DNA of 64,000 nucleotides from Bacteroidales bacterium (lineage in GTDB: Bacteria > Bacteroidota > Bacteroidia > Bacteroidales > UBA932): positions 62,001-126,000 of the forward strand of contig JAFZBF010000040.1 of NCBI GenBank assembly GCA_017561885.1. Reading direction: 5' to 3'. The notes beneath the pieces are model-generated. The model had not been told where the DNA came from. It ran no database searches and saw only the letters and a program-made list of their open reading frames with translations. The first letter of the stretch is position 1; the number at the start of each line of letters is the position of its first letter. Position numbers and translations under genes: made by a program. Below, in pieces: positions 1-9,573 of this stretch.

Positions 1-2
1 CT

Positions 3-1481
3 TGCATGACCCTTTGGTCAGATGATGTTAAAACCATCTATGACCCGTCTCCTGTAGGCTGGAAAGTTCCTTCAAAGGCCCAGCTGACCGGAATAACATC
101 TGCGATGTCCTTCTATGGAACCGGTTTTATCGGCCCTGCATGCAGTTCTGATTTCGGTTATGGCAATCCTGGCTCTGTTTTGCTGTGGAGCAGCACCTGT
201 GACAACAGTGACGGTTTCATTGGAGCCTGGGCAAACGCTTATGGCTCAATGTATAAAAAATACGGCAACTGGCCAGATGTATATATGATGTCAGGAATGC
301 CTATACGTCCGGTTCAGGACGAGGCTTCCTTGACATACGTAGACCTGAGTGCAGAGGAATCGGCCAACTGCTACATCATTTCCAATTCCGGAGACTATAA
401 GTTCAATGCTACCGTAAGAGGTAACGGAGATGCTACGCTTGCCGGTGTCAGCAAAACCATAAGCGCGTCTGAAATCGCTTCGGCTGATCTTCTTTGGGCA
501 AGTTACGGCACCACTACCGCTCCTGCTGAAGCAGAGATGCTGTATGGTGTGCGCTACGAAAACGGTTATGTATATTTCCGCGTTCCTGAAACCTTCCATG
601 AGGGCAATGCAGTAATTGCAATCAGGAACTCCGGCGGAACGATTCTCTGGAGCTGGCACCTATGGTTTACCACAACAGACCTTGCCAGTCTTGCACAGAC
701 TTACAATAGCGGAGCCGTATTCATGGACCGCAACCTTGGAGCGTTGACCAGAACACACAGTTCCTCCAACACCTTCGATTACGGCCTGATGTACCAGTGG
801 GGAAGAAAAGATCCGTTCCAGAATGCCGTTCTCCCAGGATTTAACGACGGTTACGTATCTTCAAGCGACTGGGCTACCTGTTACATTCCAGCCACTCTTG
901 GAGCGGCCGAACAACGCTCTATTATGGCAAACCCTACTGTCGCTTCAATGGTTGCATATCCAACTACGTTCAGCAGAGGATCTTACGCAAACAGCAATTT
1001 TGACTACGACAACTGGGCTACTGACATTACCGAAGATCTGTGGCAGGAAAGCAAAACCATCTTTGATCCGTGTCCTTCCGGATGGAAAGTACCTGACAAG
1101 AGCGCCTGGAACGATCAGTTTGTCACTTGGCTGAATGGGCATAGTTTCTATCAAGACGGTTTTTATATTGACGAAGGTGGAATTAAATGCCGCTTCCCTG
1201 GTATTGCCGCCCGTATGCCTAATGCTGTCTGGGGATACCATAACAACCAGTCATATCAGCTCATGCAGGGACAGGGAGCCCTTGAAAGAACGAGCAATTA
1301 TCACGTTATCGTATGGGCTCAAAACGGTGTGCTGCTAAAAGAGAAATTCTATTTCGAGGATGACGGTATTTATGGTCTCACCTCCAACCCTACCGGAGTT
1401 TACGACTATTCGGATTTTGGAACTGTCCGCAACTTGTACAAGACCAGGGGCGGCAGCGTGCGCTGCGTTAGAGATGAGTAG
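3..1481 (+). CDS. Surface protein with repeated FISUMP-like modules, 5' partial
   Basis: The reading frame is open to the left edge, so the protein begins upstream of the window; the first in-window ATG (position 6) is not a credible start because it lies inside a module. The visible 492 residues contain two copies of the same pattern: a 'TIYDPSPVGWKVP' or 'TIFDPCPSGWKVP' block, with 'AVFMDRNLGAL' and 'YGLMYQWGRKDPF' before the second, and a C-terminal 'GGSVRCVRDE'. This is the signature of the Fibrobacter succinogenes major paralogous (FISUMP) type domain common in large secreted Bacteroidota proteins. It presumably acts at the cell surface or outside the cell; no catalytic site is visible. 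Which ligand or polymer it meets is unknown. A tRNA gene follows 49 bp downstream. Confidence 0.7.
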   Translation, partial: CMTLWSDDVKTIYDPSPVGWKVPSKAQLTGITSAMSFYGTGFIGPACSSDFGYGNPGSVLLWSSTCDNSDGFIGAWANAYGSMYKKYGNWPDVYMMSGMPIRPVQDEASLTYVDLSAEESANCYIISNSGDYKFNATVRGNGDATLAGVSKTISASEIASADLLWASYGTTTAPAEAEMLYGVRYENGYVYFRVPETFHEGNAVIAIRNSGGTILWSWHLWFTTTDLASLAQTYNSGAVFMDRNLGALTRTHSSSNTFDYGLMYQWGRKDPFQNAVLPGFNDGYVSSSDWATCYIPATLGAAEQRSIMANPTVASMVAYPTTFSRGSYANSNFDYDNWATDITEDLWQESKTIFDPCPSGWKVPDKSAWNDQFVTWLNGHSFYQDGFYIDEGGIKCRFPGIAARMPNAVWGYHNNQSYQLMQGQGALERTSNYHVIVWAQNGVLLKEKFYFEDDGIYGLTSNPTGVYDYSDFGTVRNLYKTRGGSVRCVRDE

Positions 1482-1490
1482 TAAGCCGGA

Positions 1491-1521
1491 TTTGAAAAAA
1501 TAAAAAACAACATTACCTTTG
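1491..1521 (+). promoter_or_regulatory. Bacteroidota-type promoter for tRNA-Pro
   Basis: TTTG at 1491-1494 is followed, after exactly 19 bp, by TACCTTTG at 1514-1521. This is a full match to the -33 TTTG / -7 TAnnTTTG consensus of the primary sigma factor in Bacteroidota. The tRNA begins 10 bp downstream. Confidence 0.8.
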
Positions 1522-1530
1522 CGCCCGACT

Positions 1531-1604
1531 CGGGATGTGGCGCAGTTGGTTAGCGTACTTGGTTTGGGACCAAGGGGTCCTCCGTTCGAGTCGGAGTATC
1601 CCGA
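1531..1604 (+). tRNA. tRNA-Pro (anticodon TGG)
   Basis: The 74-nt sequence folds as a cloverleaf. Acceptor stem CGGGATG pairs with TATCCCG (one G-U), the anticodon stem CTTGG/CCAAG holds the loop TTTGGGA with anticodon TGG at 1565-1567, and the T arm is CTCCG-TTCGAGT-CGGAG. The discriminator base is A at 1604 and CCA is not encoded, as is usual in Bacteroidota. It is transcribed from its own promoter and is followed at once by a hairpin terminator. Confidence 0.93.
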
Positions 1605-1610
1605 CGAAAA

Positions 1611-1644
1611 AAGAGGATGACTAGTTCAGTCATCCTCTTTTTTT
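1611..1644 (+). terminator. Rho-independent terminator, probably bidirectional
   Basis: Stem AAGAGGATGAC / GTCATCCTCTT with a 7-nt loop, followed by a run of T on the plus strand and, read leftward, by a run of T from the A-tract at 1607-1612. It ends the tRNA transcript and could also stop the converging esterase transcript. Confidence 0.8.
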
Positions 1645-1664
1645 ATGAAACTTGCCGCAGACCT

Positions 1665-2846
1665 CTATTGGAAAATCATGGGCAGATATTCCGTGAGGTA
1701 GATGCGCCAGTTGCGCCAGATATGGCCTCCTCCAGTTTCCATATACTTGTAAGGATAGCCTGCCTTGTCCAGCTTGGCCATATACTCTTTGTTTGCCTGG
1801 TACAGGAAATCAGAATCGCCGCAGGCAATGAAGTAGAAAGGTTTTCCTGCAAACTGCTTTGCGAGTTTTGCATCCAGGTTCTGGTAAATGGGCGAAACAG
1901 ATTCGTCGGTGACGCCTACGGCGGCTGAGAACAGGCCTACATAGCCGAACAGGTCAGGATTGTTCGCAGAGATGTACAGGCTGTGGAAACCTCCCATCGA
2001 CAGACCGCAGATAGCCCTTGACTGCTTCTTTGCAACAGTGCGGTAATTCTTGTCAATGTAGTTCACAACCTCCTGGAACGAAGTTTCGAAAGTGCCTTCC
2101 ATTGTCTTGGGAAGCATGGTTGACTGGTGAATGTAGCCGTTGCCGGTCTGGTGAACGGCGGCCTGCTGGGAGATGTTTCCGTTCGTGAAGACCGCGATCA
2201 TCGGCTTTGCCTTGCCGGACGCGATGAGGTTGTCGAGGATCTGGGCGGCACGTCCGTGGGTAAGCCATGAATCTTCATCATCGCCGATGCCGTGGAGGAT
2301 ATATACCACAGGATACCTTGTCTTGGTGTTGGTCTCGTAACCGGCAGGAGTATATACGGTCATACGACGGTTGAAACCGGCGACCGGAGAAGGATACCAT
2401 ACGTGCGATACCGTGCCGTGAGGGACATCGTGGATGGCATAGAGATCAGCCGTGCCACCGGGAATCAGGAATTTGGTGGTAAGGGTGGAACCGTCCCTGA
2501 CAACCACGAGGTTGGCCGGGTCCGGAATGGTGACACCGTCGACGATGAACTTGTAACCGTAGAATTCGGGAGCCAATACGCCTGTGGTGTATTCCCACAC
2601 GCCGTTAGCACCTTCAACCATATCGACGACCCCCTGTACCTCCTGCCTGCCGACTGTCTGTGCAGGAAGGAAATCACCGGTCACCTGTACTCTTACGGCC
2701 TTAGGATCCTGGAAGCGGAAAGTGACAGTCCCGTCATCATTGATCTGGGGAGAATCCACAGGCCCAGGAGCGCTGGAAAGCTCCTGAGCGGAAGCGGCAA
2801 ACGTCAGGGAGAAGAGAGCCGCCGCGATAATTATCAATTTCTTCAT
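1665..2846 (-). CDS. Secreted CE1-type esterase with N-terminal E-set domain
   Basis: 393 residues. Residues 1-21 form a Sec signal peptide ending ASA-Q. Residues about 35-135 look like an immunoglobulin-fold E-set/CBM48-like domain ('VTFRFQDPKAVRVQVTGDF'). Residues 150-393 form an alpha/beta-hydrolase of the feruloyl/acetyl-xylan esterase type (carbohydrate esterase family 1). The nucleophile elbow is GLSMGG with Ser283, the acid is probably Asp344 or Asp346 (GDSDF), and the base is His375 (GGGHIW). This layout is common among Bacteroidota esterases that strip ferulate or acetate from hemicellulose. The protein is likely periplasmic or extracellular; the substrate is not readable from the sequence. 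No glycoside hydrolase or SusC/D neighbours are present, so it is not in an evident polysaccharide utilisation locus. Confidence 0.82.
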   Translation of the reverse strand: MKKLIIIAAALFSLTFAASAQELSSAPGPVDSPQINDDGTVTFRFQDPKAVRVQVTGDFLPAQTVGRQEVQGVVDMVEGANGVWEYTTGVLAPEFYGYKFIVDGVTIPDPANLVVVRDGSTLTTKFLIPGGTADLYAIHDVPHGTVSHVWYPSPVAGFNRRMTVYTPAGYETNTKTRYPVVYILHGIGDDEDSWLTHGRAAQILDNLIASGKAKPMIAVFTNGNISQQAAVHQTGNGYIHQSTMLPKTMEGTFETSFQEVVNYIDKNYRTVAKKQSRAICGLSMGGFHSLYISANNPDLFGYVGLFSAAVGVTDESVSPIYQNLDAKLAKQFAGKPFYFIACGDSDFLYQANKEYMAKLDKAGYPYKYMETGGGHIWRNWRIYLTEYLPMIFQ

Positions 2847-2864
2847 TATGAATTCAATTTTGTA

Positions 2865-3815
2865 CTACTTCTTTGCAATGTTTTCACGCATCTCGGTGTC
2901 AGCCTGGATGTTCTTGAACTTGTAATAGTCCATAATCCCGAGATTGCCGTTGCGGAAGGCTTCGGCCATGGCCAGAGGCACTTCGGCTTCTGCCTGGATC
3001 ACCTTGGCGCGGGCTTCCTGGGCCTTTGCCTTCATTTCCTGCTCCTGGGCGACGGCCATTGCACGGCGTTCCTCGGCGCGGGCCTGGGCGATGTTCTTGT
3101 CGGCGTTGGCCTGGTCCATCTGAAGCACGGCGCCGATGTTCTTTCCTACATCCACGTCAGCGATATCGATGGAAAGGATCTCGAAAGCAGTTCCGGCATC
3201 AAGACCTTTCTCCAGCACAACCTTGGAGATGCTGTCGGGGTTCTCGAGCACTTCCTTGTGGCTTTCAGCGCTACCGATGGATGACACGATACCTTCGCCG
3301 ACGCGGGCCAGGATAGTCTCCTCACCTGCACCGCCGACCAGCTGCTTGATGTTGGTACGCACGGTCACGCGGGCCTTGGCGATCAGCTGGATGCCGTCCT
3401 TGGCAACAGCAGAAACAGGAGGGGTGTTGATGACTTTGGGGTTTACGGACATCTGCACGGCTTCGAACACGTCGCGGCCGGCGAGGTCGATGGCGGCTGC
3501 CATCTTGAAGTCGAGCGAAATATTAGCCTTGTCGGCAGAAATCAGGGCGTTCACTACCTTCGGCACGTTACCCTTGGCCAGATAGTGGGCCTCAAGCTCG
3601 TTTGCATTCAGCTTCAGGCCGGCTTTCGTACCTGTAATCATAGCCATCACGATGACTCCCGGGGGAACCTTGCGCCAGCGCATAAGGATGAGCTGGATGA
3701 GGGAGATCTTCACGCCGGAAATCAGGGCCTGGAACCACATCGTAACGGGGAAGAGCCACAGAAGGAACAGCAGGCCTGCAAAGCCTATAGCTATCCAAAA
3801 GAAAATAGATGTCAT
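2865..3815 (-). CDS. floA: Flotillin-like protein FloA
   Basis: 316 residues, close to the usual 320-330 of the FloA/UPF0365 family. An N-terminal hydrophobic stretch (residues about 3-40) anchors it in the membrane, followed by an SPFH-type region ('[14 protein letters not shown]', '[19 protein letters not shown]'). A long Ala/Glu/Gln-rich coiled coil occupies about residues 225-295 ('[20 protein letters not shown]'). FloA proteins form membrane scaffolds in lipid microdomains. The gene lies 26 bp downstream of the NfeD gene on the same strand; NfeD-flotillin pairing is a well-known conserved association, which supports both calls. It is the last or next-to-last gene of the leftward operon. 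Confidence 0.92.
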   Translation of the reverse strand: MTSIFFWIAIGFAGLLFLLWLFPVTMWFQALISGVKISLIQLILMRWRKVPPGVIVMAMITGTKAGLKLNANELEAHYLAKGNVPKVVNALISADKANISLDFKMAAAIDLAGRDVFEAVQMSVNPKVINTPPVSAVAKDGIQLIAKARVTVRTNIKQLVGGAGEETILARVGEGIVSSIGSAESHKEVLENPDSISKVVLEKGLDAGTAFEILSIDIADVDVGKNIGAVLQMDQANADKNIAQARAEERRAMAVAQEQEMKAKAQEARAKVIQAEAEVPLAMAEAFRNGNLGIMDYYKFKNIQADTEMRENIAKK

Positions 3816-3841
3816 AAGTATTTAAGCGTTTATATTCGTTT

Positions 3842-4315
3842 CTAATCGTTTGAAAACAGCTTTACGAAGATCTTTTCTTCTTCGATGTCAGCTACCTTGA
3901 CGTCCCTGCGGGCTTCGATAAGGCCGTCGAGAGAATGGACTTCAGCCTCCTCTCCGTTTTCGAAGCGTACGCGGCCCATCGGGTTGAGGCGGGTGGTGGT
4001 GACTCCTTTCAGGCCCACTGAGATGCCTTTATCCTTGGGGCGCTGGTCCACTGCGGAGCCGATCTTGGTTTCGAGGGTGGCTTTCTTCCATGTCTTGGAC
4101 CTGAGGATCCAGATCATGAAGGCTGCCGAAATCAGAACGCAGAAGATGATGGTTATGATGCCTCCGAGATTTCCGAAGTTCACGAAGCCGAAGTAGCAGG
4201 CTGCGGCAAGCGAAAGCAGTCCCAGAATACCTGTGAAGGCAAATCCCGGGAGAAGCAGAGTCTCGACCAGCAGCAAAATAAGTCCAAGCAGAATCAATAA
4301 GATGATAGGTCCCAT
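3842..4315 (-). CDS. NfeD-family membrane protein (short form)
   Basis: 157 residues. The N-terminal half has hydrophobic helices at about residues 3-25 and 30-70 ('LLVETLLLPGFAFTGILGLL'), and the C-terminal half is the small OB-fold (NfeD beta-barrel) domain ('GVTTTRLNPMGRVRFENGEEAEV'). The ClpP-class protease domain of long NfeD forms is absent, so this is the truncated class that pairs with flotillins. It lies between the SPOR-protein gene (6 bp upstream) and floA, giving an operon of three. It probably supports FloA at the inner membrane. Confidence 0.88.
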   Translation of the reverse strand: MGPIILLILLGLILLLVETLLLPGFAFTGILGLLSLAAACYFGFVNFGNLGGIITIIFCVLISAAFMIWILRSKTWKKATLETKIGSAVDQRPKDKGISVGLKGVTTTRLNPMGRVRFENGEEAEVHSLDGLIEARRDVKVADIEEEKIFVKLFSND

Positions 4316-4321
4316 ATCGGT

Positions 4322-6136
4322 TTATTTTATGATATCAGTAGAAAGGCCTTTTGCGCCGGCCTCAAGAAGTTTCGCCATCAGGCTTTCGGCTTCGCTGCGG
4401 CTGTCAAAAGGTGCTATGTAATATAAGACTTTCCCGTCGTCGGAGGTGCGGCGTGCGATGTCCTTGCTGCAGTTGGCCCTGATCACCTGCAGTATGGCGG
4501 CCGGGATGCCCTCCGGATATTCGCTGAAGATGACCTGGTAGCGGTCTTTCACCGCAGCTTCAGCCTTCCTTGCGTTCGTCACGCTGATGCTCTTGCCGTT
4601 CTGGAATGCGATGATGAACGCCGAACCGAAGTATTTCTTTACTGTGGTCAGAGCCTTCTGGGCGTCGGCATACTTTGAGAATCTGCCCACGCAGTAGGTA
4701 TACCTGCCGTTGGTCTGCTTCTTCTCGAACACCGGGCTCAAACCCTTGAGCTGTTTCGGGGTCATCCTGCCGGATCCTGAGAGAATCTGTATTTGGTAGA
4801 CGATACCGTCTCCTGTGTCGCTGCTTTCGATGACTACGGCTTCATCCAGCACCTTGAAGGTATAGTCATACTGGTCTTCAGGCTCTTCGAACACGACATC
4901 CAGGCGCTCAGGGGCGGGGAGGCGGCCGAATTCATAGCTTGGCAGCGGCTGTTCGGCCGTTTTGGCGCTCTTATGTTTCTCTTCGAATTTCTTTCTGTCG
5001 ATGACGACGCCTTTCTGCAGGCACTCCATCTCGACGTTCTGGATCTTTGTGGAAACTGTGCGGAGCTGCTGCTGGAGCGTGAACATGGTCTGTTCGGCGG
5101 TAGCGAGGCTGCGCTGCAGCAGGCCTTTGTCCGCAGCATCCGTGGCGGCGGCATAACGGTTTCGGAGCTCGGCCTGCCTGCCGGAGATGGTTGCGATGGA
5201 ATCCTTCACATCGAGGTATTCGGCCATCGCTGCGGCAAATCTGAGCTGCAGGGGGTCGTCGTATTCTTCCTCATCCGGTTCCGTGCCGGCCGTCTGCTGC
5301 TCCTGCTTCTGAACCTCCAGCGCGGCGATCCTGCGGGCTTCAGCGGGTTTCACGGCGGCCTTCAGAGGTTCATTCTTGAACTGGAGGACATATATGGTGA
5401 CGGAGTCGGGGCCGCAGTCACGGTTGCTGGCCAGGATTGAGAAATTGCCGTCCGGAGTGTCGCTGTACAGGAAATCATCTCCTACGGAAGAGAAGGGAAA
5501 ACCCAGGTTCTGAGGCTCGCCCCAACTGCCGGAAGTATCATCCCACTGGCACACGAAAAGGTCGTAGCCGCCCATGCCGAAAAGGCCCTTCGAAGAATAG
5601 TACAGTTTTCTGCCGTCATAGGAAACGATGGGCATCACCTCGTCCTTTAGGGACATATGGCTGTCTCCCAGAAGTTCCGGAGCGCTCCACAGGCTGTCCC
5701 GGACGCGGGTCGAGGTGTAAATGTCGCTCTGCCCTCCGTTGTCGCGCTCGAAGAACATCCTGTCCAGGGAGGGGCTGAGGGCCGCTATGGTGCCGTCGGC
5801 CAGCCTGCCCCAGCGCTCTGTCGGAAGATGTTTGTAGTAGAGGAAGAAATTGGCGGCAAGGACTGTCCTTGTGGCCACCACCACCGGCTTGCAGGCGAAC
5901 GACAGCATCCCAAGACCGTTGTCGCACTGGGCCATCTTCTCCATCATGGTGTTTCGGAACGCTTCGTCGGTGCTGGCTTCCCAGGCCTGGCGGTAGAATT
6001 GCGAGGCCGCTGCAAAATCATATTCTTTTAACTTTGCATCGCCCTGACGCTCCAGACTTGAGGGCTGCTGGGCTGCACAGGTGAAGGATGCAAACAGCAG
6101 GAACAAAGTGATAATATGTACTTTCTGGGCGTTCAT
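4322..6136 (-). CDS. Cell-envelope protein with PD40-like propeller and C-terminal SPOR-like repeats
   Basis: 604 residues from the ATG at 6136. A longer frame from 6157 is possible, but GGAGG lies 5 nt before 6136 and the protein from there starts with a good signal peptide (MNAQKVHIITLFLLFASFTC, mature end near AAQQ). Residues about 25-75 resemble a TPR pair ('YDFAAASQFYRQAW'). Residues 100-270 contain PD40/WD40-like blades ('GGQSDIYTSTRV', 'GMGGYDLFVCQWDDTSGSWG') typical of OmpA-linked Bacteroidota envelope proteins. A helical coiled-coil follows (about 305-390). Residues 445-604 hold two SPOR-like segments ('YQIQILSGS...YTYCVGRFSKYADAQKAL' and a second ending at the C-terminus). SPOR domains bind denuded peptidoglycan, so a role in envelope organisation or division is likely. 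First gene of the operon with nfeD and floA. Confidence 0.72.
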   Translation of the reverse strand: MNAQKVHIITLFLLFASFTCAAQQPSSLERQGDAKLKEYDFAAASQFYRQAWEASTDEAFRNTMMEKMAQCDNGLGMLSFACKPVVVATRTVLAANFFLYYKHLPTERWGRLADGTIAALSPSLDRMFFERDNGGQSDIYTSTRVRDSLWSAPELLGDSHMSLKDEVMPIVSYDGRKLYYSSKGLFGMGGYDLFVCQWDDTSGSWGEPQNLGFPFSSVGDDFLYSDTPDGNFSILASNRDCGPDSVTIYVLQFKNEPLKAAVKPAEARRIAALEVQKQEQQTAGTEPDEEEYDDPLQLRFAAAMAEYLDVKDSIATISGRQAELRNRYAAATDAADKGLLQRSLATAEQTMFTLQQQLRTVSTKIQNVEMECLQKGVVIDRKKFEEKHKSAKTAEQPLPSYEFGRLPAPERLDVVFEEPEDQYDYTFKVLDEAVVIESSDTGDGIVYQIQILSGSGRMTPKQLKGLSPVFEKKQTNGRYTYCVGRFSKYADAQKALTTVKKYFGSAFIIAFQNGKSISVTNARKAEAAVKDRYQVIFSEYPEGIPAAILQVIRANCSKDIARRTSDDGKVLYYIAPFDSRSEAESLMAKLLEAGAKGLSTDIIK

Positions 6137-6192
6137 TGCGACCTCCGGAGCAAACAAAATTACGAAATACTTTAAATATTAGGAAAAAATAC

Positions 6193-6200
6193 TATTTTTG
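6193..6200 (+). promoter_or_regulatory. Candidate -7 promoter element for secDF
   Basis: TATTTTTG matches TAnnTTTG and lies 50 bp before the secDF start in the 114-bp gap between divergent genes. The -33 TTTG is poorly conserved (TTTA at 6171-6174, 18 bp spacing), so the call is tentative. Confidence 0.4.
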
Positions 6201-6250
6201 CAGACTATTTTCGAAGTAGGATAATTTGTTAATAAAGAAATAATCACATT

Positions 6251-9200
6251 ATGCAAAGTAAAGGCGCCATTCGTTTAGTGGCAATTCTGATTGCTCTTGC
6301 ATGTCTGTTCCAGCTTTCGTTTACCCTGGTAACTGCCCTGCAAGAGAAAAAGGCTGCAAAGTATGCCGACACAGTTGTCAGTGCAGTACAGCAAGAGCCT
6401 TCATTCCAAGCAGTCTCAGAACTGGACAAAGCTTTCTATCTTGATTCTGTCCGCACGACTGCCAACAATTCTTATCTTGATTCTCTCTCAACCGAGAAGG
6501 TTTACTTCGGTTACACCTACAAGGATGTAAAGGAGAAAGAGATCAACCTCGGTCTGGACCTCAAGGGCGGTATGAACGTAGTGCTTCAGCTCGACCTTGC
6601 CGAGCTTATCCGCAACTGCGCCCGCGAGAAGACCACCGATCAGTTCAAGCAGGCTCTCGCTCTCGCAAGCGAAAGGGCTGCTACTGACCACACCGACTAC
6701 ATCACTCTCTTCGCCCAGGCGTGGGATGAGGTAGCCCCCGGCCAGAGGCTTTCTTTCGACATCGACCTCGACAAGCTCAACGGTGAGATCAAGAACAAGT
6801 CAAGGGCAACTAACGAAGAGATCATTGACCTGCTGAAGCAGGAGGCTGCCAGCGCCATCGACAACTCATACAACGTCGTAGAGCGCCGTGTCAACCAGTT
6901 CGGTGTAGCTCAGCCCAACATCCAGAAGATTGCCAGCACAGGTCGTATCCTCGTCGAGCTTCCGGGTGTGAAGGAGCCTGAGCGTGTCCGCAAACTCCTC
7001 CAGGGAACTGCATCTCTCGAGTTCTGGCATACCTATACTTATAATGAGATTCTCCCTTATCTGCAGGAAGTGAACGACGCTGAGCGCGAAAGGATTTCAT
7101 CTCTGAAGACTGACGGCGCCGTCCAGGACGCAGCTGTCGATTCAATCGCAGCCGCTCTCGGCCAGGGCAATGCAGCCAACGACGCTTATGCCGAGACCAA
7201 CCCTCTCTTCTCGAAGCTGCAGCCGCTGGGCAACAACACTGCCTGCCTCGGTCTGGTTCACTACCGCGATACTGCAGAGGTTGCACGCATGATGCGTGAG
7301 AGCCGCGTTGCTTTCCCGAACGATTTTGTTGCAGCATGGTCATTCAAGCCGAGTTCTTATGCTTCACAGCCTGTTTACTATGAGCTCGTGGCTTTGAAGA
7401 GCACTGCCGGCAAGGGTGCCGTCCTCGATGGAGGCGTCATCACTTCAGCCCGCGTCAACTACAACCAGATCAGCGGCAACGCTGAGGTTAGCATGACTAT
7501 GAACAGCACCGGTTCGGCACGCTGGGAAGTCATCACCGAGCAGAGCATCGGCCGTCAGATCGCAATCGTGATGGACGGAAGCGTTTATTCATATCCTAAC
7601 GTACAGAACAAGATCAGCGGCGGTAGCAGCCAGATCACCGGTAACTTCACTCAGGAAGAGGCCGACGACCTTGCAACTGTCCTCAAGTCAGGTAAGCTCA
7701 ACACTCCCGCCCGCATCGTTCAGGAGCAGGTTGTAGGTCCGTCACTCGGTAGCGCTTCTATCCGTGCCGGTATGCTTTCATTCCTGATTGCATTCTGCCT
7801 CGTGCTTCTCTATATTCTTATATGGTATCGCAAGGCTGGTCTTGCTGCTGATATCGCTCTGTTGTGCAACGTTCTCTTCCTCTTCGGTACCCTGGTATCG
7901 TTCGGAGCCGTTCTTACCCTCCCTGGTATCGCCGGTCTCGTGCTGACAATGGGTATGGCCGTGGACGCCAACGTCATCATCTACGAGCGTATCAAAGAAG
8001 AGCTCCGCGCCGGCAAGGCTCTGCGTCTGGCCATAAGCGACGGTTACAAGAATGCATACTCAGCCATCATCGACGGTCAGGTGACCACCTTCCTTACCGG
8101 TGTGATCCTGTATCTCTTCGGCAGCGGTTCAGTGAAAGGTTTCGCAGCCGTGCTGGTTATCGGTATCATCACTTCAGTCTTCACTTCTATCTTCATCACC
8201 AGGCTGATTTTCGAAGGCTGGCTGAAGAGGGGCAAAAACATTACTTTCGACTTCCCGGCCAACAGGAACTTCCTCCAGAATACCAAGATCGATTTCATCG
8301 GCAAGAAGAAGATATCTTATCTCGTATCAGGTATCCTCTGCCTTATCTGCCTCGTTTCGTTCTTCACCAAGGGCTTCAGCCTCGGTGTTGATTTCAGCGG
8401 CGGTCGTACCTATGTGGTACGTTTCGACACTCCGGTAACAGCCGAGAGCGTGCGTGCTGCAACTATCGAAGAGTTCGGCGAGTCTGCTGAGGTCAAGCAG
8501 TTCGGTGGTGCTTCCCAGATGAGGATCACTACTAAATACAAAGTTGAGGAGCAGTCACAGGAAGTTGACAAGGAGATTGAGGGTATGCTTTACAAGGCTC
8601 TCGGTCAGTTCTTCGCTACTCCTATGACTCTCGAGCAGTTCACTTCTACTCTGGAGAACCCGAACGGTATTGTTTCTTCAGACCGTGTGGATGCGTCTAT
8701 CGCGAGCGAGATGCAGCGCGACGCCGTGATCGCCGTGATCCTGGCGCTGATCGTGATCTTCGCTTATATCGCTATCCGTTTCAAGGGCTGGACCTGGGGT
8801 CTCGGCGGTGTGACATCTCTTGTCCACAACACCATCATCCTCGTAGGTTTCTACTCTATCTTCAGCGGTATCCTGCCGTTCACTCTCGATGTGGACCAGC
8901 AGTTCATCGCGGCCGTGCTGACCATCATCGGTTACTCTATCAACGATAACGTGGTGATCTTCGACCGTATCCGCGAGCACAGGGCTCTCTATCCGAAACG
9001 TGATCTCAAGGAGACTGTGAACAGCGCGCTGAACGCTACCTTGAGCCGTACGGTGAACACCTCACTGACCACCCTGGTCGTTTTGATTGCAATCGCAATC
9101 TTCGGCGGTGAGTCAATCCGCGGTTTCTCTGTAGCACTTGCACTTGGCGTGATCGTCGGTACTTACGCTTCAATCTTCATCGGTACACCTGTCATGTACG

Positions 9201-9259
9201 ACCTGAACCAGAAGCGTCTTGCCCGTCAGGCAGCTGCCAAGACTCCTTCAAAGAAGTAA
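6251..9259 (+). CDS. secDF: Fused protein translocase subunit SecDF
   Basis: 1002 residues. The SecD half has TM1 at residues 8-30, the 'NLGLDLKGGMNVVLQLDL' signature near residue 98, a large periplasmic domain, and a five-helix block starting after 'VVGPSLGSASIRAG' (about residue 494) with 'GMAVDANVIIYERIKEE'. The SecF half starts near residue 680 ('ISYLVSGILCLICLVSF'), with 'LGVDFSGGRTYVVRF' and a second five-helix block including 'TIIGYSINDNVVIFDRIREH'. SecDF uses the proton-motive force to help the SecYEG channel complete export. The single fused chain is normal for Bacteroidota. It stands alone, with its own probable promoter and a strong terminator. The periplasmic domain is longer than in proteobacterial SecD, also usual in the phylum. 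Confidence 0.96.
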   Translation: MQSKGAIRLVAILIALACLFQLSFTLVTALQEKKAAKYADTVVSAVQQEPSFQAVSELDKAFYLDSVRTTANNSYLDSLSTEKVYFGYTYKDVKEKEINLGLDLKGGMNVVLQLDLAELIRNCAREKTTDQFKQALALASERAATDHTDYITLFAQAWDEVAPGQRLSFDIDLDKLNGEIKNKSRATNEEIIDLLKQEAASAIDNSYNVVERRVNQFGVAQPNIQKIASTGRILVELPGVKEPERVRKLLQGTASLEFWHTYTYNEILPYLQEVNDAERERISSLKTDGAVQDAAVDSIAAALGQGNAANDAYAETNPLFSKLQPLGNNTACLGLVHYRDTAEVARMMRESRVAFPNDFVAAWSFKPSSYASQPVYYELVALKSTAGKGAVLDGGVITSARVNYNQISGNAEVSMTMNSTGSARWEVITEQSIGRQIAIVMDGSVYSYPNVQNKISGGSSQITGNFTQEEADDLATVLKSGKLNTPARIVQEQVVGPSLGSASIRAGMLSFLIAFCLVLLYILIWYRKAGLAADIALLCNVLFLFGTLVSFGAVLTLPGIAGLVLTMGMAVDANVIIYERIKEELRAGKALRLAISDGYKNAYSAIIDGQVTTFLTGVILYLFGSGSVKGFAAVLVIGIITSVFTSIFITRLIFEGWLKRGKNITFDFPANRNFLQNTKIDFIGKKKISYLVSGILCLICLVSFFTKGFSLGVDFSGGRTYVVRFDTPVTAESVRAATIEEFGESAEVKQFGGASQMRITTKYKVEEQSQEVDKEIEGMLYKALGQFFATPMTLEQFTSTLENPNGIVSSDRVDASIASEMQRDAVIAVILALIVIFAYIAIRFKGWTWGLGGVTSLVHNTIILVGFYSIFSGILPFTLDVDQQFIAAVLTIIGYSINDNVVIFDRIREHRALYPKRDLKETVNSALNATLSRTVNTSLTTLVVLIAIAIFGGESIRGFSVALALGVIVGTYASIFIGTPVMYDLNQKRLARQAAAKTPSKK

Positions 9260-9275
9260 TATTCATTACATAGAT

Positions 9276-9315
9276 AAAAAGCGCCGGAGGTCGATTCGAC
9301 CCCGGCGTTTTTTTT
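9276..9315 (+). terminator. Terminator of secDF, bidirectional with yidD
   Basis: GCGCCGG..CCGGCG outer stem and GGTCGA/TCGACC inner stem, followed by eight T. Read leftward, the hairpin is followed by CTTTTT, so it can also end the converging yidD-rnpA transcript. Confidence 0.85.
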
Positions 9316-9330
9316 GTCGGCCGGATGAAC

Positions 9331-9573
9331 TTACGGGACGGGGTCGTAGCCGGAGCCGCCGAAGGGATGGCAGCGGATGATACGGCGGAATGCGAGCCAG
9401 CCGCCTTTGAAGATGCCGTATCTGGTGATGGCTTCGTATGCGTACTGGCTGCATGTGGGGGTATAGCGGCAGTGATTCCCAAGATAAGGCGAGATGCATA
9501 CCCTGTAGAACTTGATAAGCATCAGGAACGGCCAGGCGCAGACTTTTCGTGCGGACAGAAACACTTTATTCAT
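9331..9573 (-). CDS. yidD: Membrane protein insertion efficiency factor YidD
   Basis: 80 residues, matching the family size. The hallmark motif is clear: '[19 protein letters not shown]' with '[15 protein letters not shown]' and '[17 protein letters not shown]' at the C-terminus. YidD is a small peripheral inner-membrane protein that assists YidC-dependent insertion. Its start overlaps the 3' end of rnpA by 8 bp, so the two are translationally coupled; rnpA-yidD is one of the most conserved bacterial gene pairs. Confidence 0.95.
   Translation of the reverse strand: MNKVFLSARKVCAWPFLMLIKFYRVCISPYLGNHCRYTPTCSQYAYEAITRYGIFKGGWLAFRRIIRCHPFGGSGYDPVP

Noticed and set aside
2292..3284. 330-codon frame antisense to the esterase and floA
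   Set aside because: It spans two genes in the opposite strand, each with clear family motifs, so it is a shadow.
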